A stretch of DNA of 38,336 nt, taken from assembly GCF_001562415.1 (NCBI RefSeq), contig NZ_LOEE01000076.1:1-38336 (forward strand), in the 5' to 3' direction. Both the position numbers and the translations under genes were made by a program. Below the pieces are notes generated by a model. The model had not been told where the DNA came from. It saw nothing but the letters and a program-made list of their open reading frames with translations, and did no database searches. Source of the DNA: Thermotalea metallivorans. GTDB taxonomy: Bacteria > Bacillota > Clostridia > Peptostreptococcales > Thermotaleaceae. Positions 8,673 to 14,858 of this stretch are shown one piece after another (positions within the stretch are counted from its first letter, which is position 1; each line of letters opens with the position of its first letter).

Positions 8673-9636
8673 TGTCATACTGTCAGTGAAAAGGTTAAAA
8701 AAATATTTTCCAATAAGGGCAGGTGTATTTCAAAGAACTGTAGGTTTTGTGAAAGCAGTAGATGACATATCTTTAGAATTAAAAAGGGGAGAAACATTGG
8801 GGCTTGTAGGAGAATCCGGATGTGGAAAATCAACTACAGGGAGAACGATTTTGAGGCTAATAGAAAAAACTGATGGGGAGGTATTTTTTGAAGGAAAGGA
8901 TATTTATAGATTAAAAAGGGAGGAGTTAAGGAGATTAAGACCTAATATGCAGATTATATTCCAAGACCCATATTCATCCCTAAACCCAAGGATGACAGTT
9001 GGAGAGATTATAGGAGAAGCTCTCATTGAGCATAAGGTGGCGGATAAAAATACGGTTGAAGATAAAGTACAAGAAGTTTTAGAAATGTGTGGGTTAAGCC
9101 TATTTCATATGAAAAGATACCCCCATGAATTTTCAGGAGGCCAAAGGCAGAGGATAGGAATTGCAAGGGTACTGGCATTAAAGCCAAAGTTTATTGTTTG
9201 CGATGAACCGGTATCAGCCCTTGATGTTTCAATCCAATCCCAGATCGTAAATTTGCTTTGTGAATTACAACAGAAGTTTCATTTTTCCTATCTTTTTATT
9301 TCTCATGATTTAAGCGTAGTAAAGCATATAAGTCATAGGGTGGGCGTGATGTATCTTGGTTCCCTCGTTGAACTTGCAGACAAAAAAGAAATTTATACCA
9401 ATCCACTGCATCCGTATACCCAAGCGCTTTTATCGGCAGTTCCGGTTGCAGACCCAACGGTGCAAAGAGTAAGAAATATATTGGAAGGAGATATTCCAAG
9501 TCCGGCCAATCCTCCGAAGGGATGCAAGTTCCATACAAGGTGTCCTTATACAAAGGATATATGCAGAGCTGAGGTTCCGGAATACAAAAATGTAGGGAAC
9601 AATCATTTTGTAGCATGCCATCGAATAGGAAGGTGA
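8665..9636 (+). CDS. Peptide ABC transporter ATPase, DppF/OppF type
   Basis: The second ATPase subunit, 323 residues from ATG 8665. It has the DppF insertion after the first strand ([20 protein letters not shown]), Walker A ([17 protein letters not shown]), the signature [13 protein letters not shown], Walker B ([12 protein letters not shown]) and the switch region [14 protein letters not shown]-terminal cysteine-bearing domain ([15 protein letters not shown]) matches that of DppD. The start is set by GGGGGTGA upstream; an in-frame start at 8620 would lie deep in the previous gene. It forms a heterodimer with the DppD-type subunit. Confidence 0.95.
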   Translation: MNDVILSVKRLKKYFPIRAGVFQRTVGFVKAVDDISLELKRGETLGLVGESGCGKSTTGRTILRLIEKTDGEVFFEGKDIYRLKREELRRLRPNMQIIFQDPYSSLNPRMTVGEIIGEALIEHKVADKNTVEDKVQEVLEMCGLSLFHMKRYPHEFSGGQRQRIGIARVLALKPKFIVCDEPVSALDVSIQSQIVNLLCELQQKFHFSYLFISHDLSVVKHISHRVGVMYLGSLVELADKKEIYTNPLHPYTQALLSAVPVADPTVQRVRNILEGDIPSPANPPKGCKFHTRCPYTKDICRAEVPEYKNVGNNHFVACHRIGR

Positions 9637-9640
9637 GATT

Positions 9641-9796
9641 ATGGGGAATCATGAAAAGGAAATTATAAAATTGGAATGTAAAGATATTCTAGCCATAATG
9701 ATTGCTCAGTTTGAAATATTGATGCCTCTTGTTCTGCTATTTTGTGTGTTGTTCTGGGGAAGCTTTAAAATATTGGCGTATTTTTTGCTTAGATAA
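9641..9796 (+). CDS. Small membrane protein, 51 residues, at the end of the transporter operon
   Basis: Unrecognised. The frame begins at ATG 9641, four bases after the stop of the DppF-type gene, with AGGAAGGTGAG just upstream, so it is probably translated with the operon. A charged N-terminus (MGNHEKEIIKLECKD) is followed by a long hydrophobic stretch (about residues 17-49) that would make one or two membrane helices and ends in LLR. It could be a small regulator or a stabiliser of the transporter. No function can be assigned from sequence. Confidence 0.6.
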   Translation: MGNHEKEIIKLECKDILAIMIAQFEILMPLVLLFCVLFWGSFKILAYFLLR

Positions 9797-9913
9797 AACA
9801 ATGCTACAGTCTTTATAAATTGCTTCAGACAAAGTGGGGAAGGGGATTGCGAATGTGGGGAAGAAGCAGATCTTGCCCAAGCTTGCGGAAGCCCTGAGGA
9901 TGCTGAAATAATC

Positions 9914-9950
9914 AAAAAGGAACGCGGTTTGCAGTGCCACGTTCCTTTTT
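9914..9950. terminator. Bidirectional terminator between the peptide operon and trpP
   Basis: The arms AAAAAGGAACG (9914-9924) and CGTTCCTTTTT (9940-9950) give a hairpin with A and T tracts on both sides. It can end the transporter operon on the plus strand and the trpP transcript on the minus strand. The stretch 9797-9913 has no convincing gene, only a short frame (stop at about 9910) that may be debris. Confidence 0.85.
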
Positions 9951-9958
9951 TCTGTTAT

Positions 9959-10486
9959 TTACCTTTGTTGATCTATTAATTTTATGCCTGAAACCTTCAT
10001 GGCAAGTTTTACGGTTTGATAGATGAAAATGGTTGCAAAGATGTTGGTCACGGCTGTGGGCAGTACAATGCCCATGAATAAAATATGGAAGGGAGCCGGT
10101 AATCCCACCATATACAGGGCGGAAGTCAAGAATACAATGCCGCTGACGATTGTTCCCAAAAAGGAGATGATTCCGACGACGATGGTCTGCCCCTTCAGAT
10201 TTTCCGTTAGCTTGATCAAAAGAAACACAAGGCTGCAGGTAACGAGCTTATCCATGATATTGGGAATCTGTCCCCCGGGAAACGTGGTGGTCATGGCGGT
10301 AATGATGCCTCCCAAAAGGGCCGTGACGACTGCATTTTTGAAATCTCGGTTGATCAATAGGGAGACAAAAATCACGGAAAGCATGATATCGAATTTCATA
10401 TTTCCGATGGTGCCGGGTACAATCTGATGGAGTATATATCCGATGGCGATAAGCAATGCTGTTAAAATGCTTTTTCTTAGATTCAT
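9959..10486 (-). CDS. trpP: Tryptophan transporter TrpP
   Basis: A small hydrophobic membrane protein of 175 residues that matches the TrpP family of tryptophan importers. It has an N-terminal ALLIAIGYILHQIVPG segment, NMKFDIMLSVIF, the family hallmark TTTFPGGQIPNIMDK and several further helices. The start has AAGGAGAG nearby. A T-box leader with a Trp specifier codon lies directly upstream, so transcription should rise when tRNA-Trp is uncharged. This agrees with tryptophan as the substrate. It is a single-gene unit ending at a shared terminator. Confidence 0.9.
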   Translation of the reverse strand: MNLRKSILTALLIAIGYILHQIVPGTIGNMKFDIMLSVIFVSLLINRDFKNAVVTALLGGIITAMTTTFPGGQIPNIMDKLVTCSLVFLLIKLTENLKGQTIVVGIISFLGTIVSGIVFLTSALYMVGLPAPFHILFMGIVLPTAVTNIFATIFIYQTVKLAMKVSGIKLIDQQR

Positions 10487-10580
10487 TCCAATCTCTCCTT
10501 TGATATATCGTTTTTTCTTTTTTCCAATGGCAATCCGATTCTTCTAAAGTTCACAACATATGCTTATCACCTCCCCATTG
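10483..10580 (-). other. Strong Shine-Dalgarno and minimal/leader ORF between T-box and trpP
   Basis: On the minus strand a strong site GGAGGTGAT (10574-10566) is followed by ATG-TTG-TGA (10559-10551), a two-codon frame. A GTG at 10554 opens a 23-residue frame whose TGA overlaps the trpP ATG as ATGA. Neither reads like a known protein. They may load ribosomes to stabilise the mRNA or couple translation to trpP. Confidence 0.4.
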
Positions 10581-10588
10581 TCCGCAAA

Positions 10589-10860
10589 TAAAAAAGCCCT
10601 TCATCCCTGCAACTAGGGACGAAAGGCTTGCTTCCGCGGTACCACCCAAATTAGATAGAAATCTTCTATCTCTCTCATCCGGATACGGAGCTGTATGGAA
10701 CTCGATATCCTGTCTCTGTAACGGGAAACTCCCGGCTGCGGCTACTGCAATTTCGCCTGGCTTCTCCTAGGTCCATTCAACAGAAATCAAAGCGTCGGAC
10801 TTCCACCAACTCCGACTCGCTGCAGCCAGATATTCTGCCTACTACTCCTATTCAAAGAAT
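10589..10860 (-). ncRNA. T-box riboswitch, tryptophan-specific
   Basis: Read on the minus strand, the T-box core GGTGGTACCGCGG is at 10646-10634. Stem I starts near 10855 (GAATAGGAGTAGTAGGCAG) and its specifier loop reads GAA-TGG-ACC. The specifier codon TGG at 10775-10773 is tryptophan. The terminator is a long hairpin (AAGCCTTTCGTCCCT paired with AGGGATGAAGGGCTT) ending in a T run at about 10589. Uncharged tRNA-Trp should pair with the specifier and T-box, favouring the antiterminator and expression of trpP. Confidence 0.92.
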
Positions 10861-10886
10861 TTTCTCCATATTTGCTTATTAGGGCT

Positions 10887-10915
10887 ATTCTACTACAAAG
10901 CTGCTATGGAGTCAA
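10887..10915 (-). promoter_or_regulatory. Sigma-A promoter of the T-box/trpP unit
   Basis: TTGACT (10915-10910) and TAGAAT (10892-10887) are separated by 17 bases. Transcription would begin near 10880, just ahead of T-box stem I. Confidence 0.8.
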
Positions 10916-10958
10916 TGGAAAAAGATAATTTTTATGGATCGATAAGAGAAATTGCCCT

Positions 10959-11333
10959 TTATTCTTGTGTACAACATCCCCCTTCTTTGTGATGGGTTTT
11001 CAGTTTGTTTACGATTTCAGGAACCATGTCAATTAGTTTTTCTAAGCCTCCTTGATTTTTGATGGGGAGTATTTCTACTCGATCTCCTTTGATAACGATC
11101 ACAGCTGTCGGGGAGGCCTTTGCACCGATACCGCCACCTCCGCCCATGCCCGTAGAGCCCTTTGGATCTGTTCCGTCGCCGCCGCCGGTGCCTAGGCCGA
11201 AGGAAAGGGTTATCACAGGGATCAAAGTGGTTTCACCGATTTGGATGGCTTCTCCCACAACGGTTTTGGATTTCAGCAAGTTTTCTAACCTTTCAAATAA
11301 AACACTCACGTTTTCACTAAAATTAAATGACAT
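10959..11333 (-). CDS. gerW: GerW/YtfJ-family sporulation protein
   Basis: A 124-residue protein with the features of the GerW (YtfJ) family: a conserved N-terminus (ENVSVLFERLENLLKSKTVVGEAIQIGETTLIPVITLSFG), a glycine-rich centre (GTGGGDGTDPKGSTGMGGGGGIG in two parts) and a hydrophobic strand (AVIVIKGDRVEILPI). In Bacillus it is made in the forespore and is needed for normal germination. Its start overlaps the DUF2953 gene by 11 bases, so it is the last gene of the sigma factor operon. The C-terminal CC motif (GGCCTQE) is seen but its role is unknown. It indicates a spore-forming host. Confidence 0.9.
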   Translation of the reverse strand: MSFNFSENVSVLFERLENLLKSKTVVGEAIQIGETTLIPVITLSFGLGTGGGDGTDPKGSTGMGGGGGIGAKASPTAVIVIKGDRVEILPIKNQGGLEKLIDMVPEIVNKLKTHHKEGGCCTQE

Positions 11334-12006
11334 ATGCTTTTTCCTCCTTTTTATGGTTGATCATATTTTTCATCATATTTCTTACAGAGGCAGAGCGCAA
11401 CAGTTTGATGGCCAGAAACAAGAATACGCCTATGATCATCCTGCCTTGCAGATGAAATCTCCCCTCCAATTTCTGGTCATCGAATACGGGGGTGATATGG
11501 ATATCAAACCTTGAGAGGGAAGGATACAACATGCTCCACATACCCCAAAACATGCCCGTATGACAAGGATCATCAAAACCCAATTGCCCATCACATTCAA
11601 AACGGCGGGGTCTCATATGCTTTAGAAGACTCCTTGCAAATTTGAATAGGGCCCGAAATAGTTCTTGATTGAAATAACTTGCAAGGGGATGGCTTTTTTT
11701 CTGTTTTTTCTTTATTTCCTTCCTGTTCTTTTTATCTTTTTTCTTTTTGTGTCTGTCTTTTTCGAGTCCATGGATATGGTGGAATATTGGAAAGCCTAGG
11801 ATATGAAACACCCAAGACTGTGGATGATGTTTTTTCTTTATTCCAGATACTTTTACACCGCCGAAGAGCCATGATATTTCACCCCGGATCTCATAATCCT
11901 GGTATCTGTATCCTGTCCATGTGTATTCAAAGGGAATACAGCATAGGGCAAGGAGAAAAGTGAAAAAAATAATCCCTAGGACACGGAGAACAATCCAAAA
12001 GATCAT
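11323..12006 (-). CDS. DUF2953 membrane-associated protein (YtfI-like)
   Basis: A 227-residue protein. One N-terminal membrane helix (about 5-25) precedes a segment with the DUF2953 pattern (RGEISWLFGGVKVSG), a very basic linker (KKKKDKKNRKEIKKKQKK), and a C-terminal region with DDPCHTGMFWGMWSMLYP and a further hydrophobic stretch. In Bacillus the corresponding gene (ytfI) also precedes ytfJ, which supports the call. It overlaps the anti-sigma gene by 4 bases and gerW by 11. It is likely a sporulation membrane protein; its biochemical role is not known. Confidence 0.75.
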   Translation of the reverse strand: MIFWIVLRVLGIIFFTFLLALCCIPFEYTWTGYRYQDYEIRGEISWLFGGVKVSGIKKKHHPQSWVFHILGFPIFHHIHGLEKDRHKKKKDKKNRKEIKKKQKKSHPLASYFNQELFRALFKFARSLLKHMRPRRFECDGQLGFDDPCHTGMFWGMWSMLYPSLSRFDIHITPVFDDQKLEGRFHLQGRMIIGVFLFLAIKLLRSASVRNMMKNMINHKKEEKAYVI

Positions 12007-12446
12007 AGGCGTTCCCTCAATGTCAGCAGCCTTTCTCTACCCTTAAATAGGATGTCAAAGGTTTTGTATAGGGCAGAAGGTGTATCTTTGATGCCTTTTT
12101 CAATGGCGGCTGCACCAGATTTTATCCCCGGTACGGCTTCTAGGAATAAAGCGGCATGTCGGAATATATTTCGCTGGACATGGATGAATTCCTTGATACC
12201 AAAGCCTTGATTTTCTGCCGGTGCCAGTTCACCCAGCGCCTTGGTTCGAAGCAAGGTGATATCTGGTGGTATATCCATTTCATCAAGAGATTCCAATTCC
12301 CACATGAGCAGTTTGAGCTCTGTCAATTCTTTTCTGCATAAGGTACAGCTTTTCAGGTGTTCTTCCAATATAATTTTTTCCAGGGGGGCAATGGTTCCGT
12401 CTAAATACTCATGAAGCAAAAATTCGTCAAATTTACATTCTCCCAT
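12003..12446 (-). CDS. Anti-sigma factor with zinc-finger (zf-HC2) domain
   Basis: A 147-residue protein. Its N-terminus carries the anti-sigma zinc motif: C/H residues in MGECKFDEFLLHEYLDG followed by HLKSCTLCRKEL (H-x3-C-x2-C). No clear transmembrane segment is visible, so unlike many of its class it may be soluble, perhaps responding to a cytoplasmic or redox signal. It lies 1 base downstream of the ECF sigma gene, the standard pairing. It should bind and hold that sigma factor. Confidence 0.82.
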   Translation of the reverse strand: MGECKFDEFLLHEYLDGTIAPLEKIILEEHLKSCTLCRKELTELKLLMWELESLDEMDIPPDITLLRTKALGELAPAENQGFGIKEFIHVQRNIFRHAALFLEAVPGIKSGAAAIEKGIKDTPSALYKTFDILFKGRERLLTLRERL

Positions 12447-12447
12447 G

Positions 12448-13023
12448 CTACACCTCCCAAAGGCCTTCGTTTTTCAGCCTGTCTTTTAGGAGCCGACGTC
12501 CTCGGAACAGGTGGGTTTTCACTGTGCCGAGGGGTAAATCCATAACCTCCGCAATTTGCTGATAGCTCATACCTTCCACATGCCTTAGAATAACGGCGGT
12601 TTTCATATCCTCGGGGAGTTCCTTGATGGCCTGCTCTAAAGATCTCTTTATATCCAAAAAGGTGATTTCTTGTTCAATGCTGGTACCGCAAGCAATCCAT
12701 TGCTCCGGGGAATTTTCTTCCCCATCGGGAGATATACGGACGGAAAGGGCTTGAACTTTTTTTTGTCTGATGAAATTCAAACAGACATTGACCGTGAGGG
12801 TCTTTAGCCAAGGCAAAAGGGGACGGTTTTCATCAAAACGCTCCATGTTTCTGTAAATTTTTATGTACACTTCTTGCATCAGGTCGAGGACATCCTCCTT
12901 GGAATGGGCATAATAATAACAGAGCCGGTAGATATACTTCTCGTACTTTTCCAACAGGAGCCCATAACCTTCTTCATGATGATCTTTGCAGAGGCGTATT
13001 AATTTTTTATCGGAAACATCCAA
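12448..13023 (-). CDS. ECF-type RNA polymerase sigma factor
   Basis: A 191-residue sigma-70-family factor with regions 2 and 4 only. Region 2 has DLMQEVYIKIYRNMERFDENRPLLPWL in parts, and region 4.2 has the helix-turn-helix MSYQQIAEVMDLPLGTVKTHLFRGRRLLK in parts. The start is TTG at 13023 behind GGGGGAGGTG; no ATG is available nearby. It heads a tight four-gene operon with its anti-sigma factor, a DUF2953 protein and GerW. This suggests the ECF pair controls or is embedded in spore-related functions. A TGAAAC element upstream may be an autoregulated promoter. Confidence 0.92.
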   Translation of the reverse strand: MDVSDKKLIRLCKDHHEEGYGLLLEKYEKYIYRLCYYYAHSKEDVLDLMQEVYIKIYRNMERFDENRPLLPWLKTLTVNVCLNFIRQKKVQALSVRISPDGEENSPEQWIACGTSIEQEITFLDIKRSLEQAIKELPEDMKTAVILRHVEGMSYQQIAEVMDLPLGTVKTHLFRGRRLLKDRLKNEGLWEV

Positions 13024-13063
13024 AGCACCTCCCCCTTTCCGTCGAAGTGTCTATATAAATAAA

Positions 13064-13089
13064 TACCCGTCATAAGTGAAAAAGTTTCA
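13064..13089 (-). promoter_or_regulatory. Possible ECF-type autoregulated promoter
   Basis: On the minus strand TGAAAC (13089-13084), followed by a T run, resembles the -35 of ECF sigma promoters. A CGGGTA (13069-13064) could be the -10, but the 14-base spacer is shorter than usual. It is a weak call. Confidence 0.3.
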
Positions 13090-13215
13090 TTTTTAAAAGC
13101 AAAACCTTTTAGATATTTCTAGGAAAGAATCCATTGGCTGTGGAGGATTTTGAAAAAAGGCAAGGAATATAAGGGAGAGATGCAAGTTGAAAAATCAGAG
13201 GAGGATGAAGAAAAA

Positions 13216-13782
13216 ATGAAAAAAAGATGTGATTGGGCAGGAAAGGAACAGATTTATATAGATTATCATGACCAGGAGTGGGGAGTACCCGTTCATGATG
13301 ACCAAAAACTTTTTGAATTTTTGTTATTGGAAGGGGCCCAGGCAGGACTCAGCTGGATTACAATCTTGAAAAAAAGGGAAAACTATCGTCAAGCCTTTGA
13401 TCATTTTGACCCTATCAAAATAGCCTGTTATGACGAACAGAAAATTCAAGATTTGTTGGCCAATGAGGGAATTATCCGCAATCGTAAAAAAATTGAAGCT
13501 GCTATCGAAAATGCCAAGGCCTTCTTGGCGGTACAAAAAGAATTCGGAAGCTTCGATAGGTATATCTGGCAGTTTGTAGGAGGAAAACCTAAGAAAAATG
13601 CTTGGAAGAACCTCAAGGATGTGCCTGCTACTTCACCGGAATCCGATGCCATGAGCAGGGATTTGAAAAAAAGGGGCTTCAAGTTTGTGGGATCCACCAT
13701 CTGCTATGCTTTTATGCAGGCGGTGGGTATGGTGAATGATCATGGGACGGACTGTTTTCGATATAACGAAATTGAACCGTAG
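13216..13782 (+). CDS. tag: DNA-3-methyladenine glycosylase I
   Basis: This enzyme removes 3-methyladenine from alkylated DNA to start base excision repair. The protein is 188 residues from ATG 13216. It begins MKKRCDWAGKEQIYIDYHDQEWG, in two parts the signature Tag N-terminus, and contains LLLEGAQAGLSWITIL, which includes the catalytic glutamate. The zinc-binding residues are visible as the early Cys-Asp-Trp and His, and as NDHGTDC near the C-terminus. A longer frame from TTG 13150 would add a lysine/glutamate-rich tail not typical of the family. GAGGA at 13201-13205 supports ATG 13216. Confidence 0.93.
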   Translation: MKKRCDWAGKEQIYIDYHDQEWGVPVHDDQKLFEFLLLEGAQAGLSWITILKKRENYRQAFDHFDPIKIACYDEQKIQDLLANEGIIRNRKKIEAAIENAKAFLAVQKEFGSFDRYIWQFVGGKPKKNAWKNLKDVPATSPESDAMSRDLKKRGFKFVGSTICYAFMQAVGMVNDHGTDCFRYNEIEP

Positions 13783-13817
13783 GGATCCTAAGGGAAAATT
13801 TGTTCTGGAGAAGAAAA

Positions 13818-14732
13818 CTACAGGTGTGGGGAAGAAGCAGGTGCCCAAACCATCAATAACTCCATAAATTTTTGTGCGGCAACGGGGATGGGGATTTGAC
13901 TATGGGTAATGAGGCCCAAATCCCTGGTGGGAATATCCTCTTTGATGGAGAGGGCAAACAATTCCCCGTTTTGCAATTCCTCTTCTACGGCATCGGACAT
14001 CACATAGGAAATGCCTAAGCCGATTTTTGTCAGCTCTACCAAAAGATCCACGCTGTCCAGCTCGATCTCGGGAATCATATGGATTTGGTATTTTTTCACA
14101 AGTTCATCAAAAAAGTTTCTGGTGGTTGAATTTTTTTCCAGGAGAAGGAGGGGATAGGATGTTAGGTCCTTTAGCGAGATTTCTTTGCTTTTCAGATGGG
14201 AAAAAGCTTCTCCGGCCACAAAAATATCTTGGATTTTTTTTAAGGGCTTTACGCTCATTTGAGAATAGAAGTCCAGCGGAAGCATATTGACGATCCCAAT
14301 ATCGATGATGCCCTTTCTTAACAAATCGATACACAGGGGCGAAGGCCGGTTGGTGATGCGGATTTTGATGTGGGGATACCGGCGGTGAAATTCCTTTAAG
14401 TGAGGGAGAAGATAGTATTTGCAGATGGTATCACTGGCGCCGATGCGTACTTCCCCCTGTTGCAGATTTTGTATGGCTTGGATGCTTCGTTCTCCGGATT
14501 TGATACAATAGAAGGCCTGTTCGATATGCTTGAATAGAGTTTCCCCTTCAGGCGTCAGGCGTATCCTCTTTCCGTGCCGGGCAAAAAGTGGGGTATTGAG
14601 TTTTTCTTCCAACTGCTTGATGGATTGGCTGACGGCGGACTGGGAGATGTAGAGCTGGTGGGCGGCCTCTGAAAAGCTTAAGCCCTTGGCAGCATAATAA
14701 AAGACTTTATATAATTCAAAATTGATGTCCAT
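13818..14732 (-). CDS. LysR-family transcriptional regulator
   Basis: A 304-residue regulator. The N-terminal winged helix-turn-helix contains LSFSEAAHQLYISQSAVSQSIKQLEEKL in parts, followed by a LysR effector-binding domain with the motif GEVRIGASDTICKYYLLPHL, resembling CysL/CbbR-type members. The start ATG 14732 has AGGAGTG upstream. It is divergent from purL, with 126 bases between start codons, and that gap carries two short palindromes suited to LysR binding. Its effector is unknown; control of purL is possible but not shown. Confidence 0.92.
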   Translation of the reverse strand: MDINFELYKVFYYAAKGLSFSEAAHQLYISQSAVSQSIKQLEEKLNTPLFARHGKRIRLTPEGETLFKHIEQAFYCIKSGERSIQAIQNLQQGEVRIGASDTICKYYLLPHLKEFHRRYPHIKIRITNRPSPLCIDLLRKGIIDIGIVNMLPLDFYSQMSVKPLKKIQDIFVAGEAFSHLKSKEISLKDLTSYPLLLLEKNSTTRNFFDELVKKYQIHMIPEIELDSVDLLVELTKIGLGISYVMSDAVEEELQNGELFALSIKEDIPTRDLGLITHSQIPIPVAAQKFMELLMVWAPASSPHL

Positions 14733-14745
14733 TTATAAACACTCC

Positions 14746-14771
14746 TAATATAGAATATTAATACCATTAAT
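14746..14771. promoter_or_regulatory. Candidate LysR operator (two overlapping palindromes)
   Basis: TAATAT-AGA-ATATTA (14746-14760) fits the T-N11-A pattern of LysR sites, and ATTAAT-ACC-ATTAAT (14757-14771) overlaps it. Both lie in the divergent gap close to the LysR start codon. The assignment is inference. Confidence 0.45.
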
Positions 14772-14858
14772 TTTTCTTATTTATTATATTATGCTACAAT
14801 CAAGTTGTAAAGATACGCGGGGATTTTTGTCGATGATGATGAAAGGTGGGAAAACCCA

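Noticed and set aside
9854-9869. 16-base word TGTGGGGAAGAAGCAG repeated at 13825-13840
   Set aside because: A single shared 16-mer in purine-rich sequence is not convincing as a mobile or regulatory repeat.
9797-9913. Short frame ending KLAEALRMLK after the small membrane gene
   Set aside because: It is too short, without a good start; it may be debris of an old gene but cannot be supported.
14772-14800. Promoter for purL (TACAAT near 14790)
   Set aside because: No acceptable -35 lies at the right distance.
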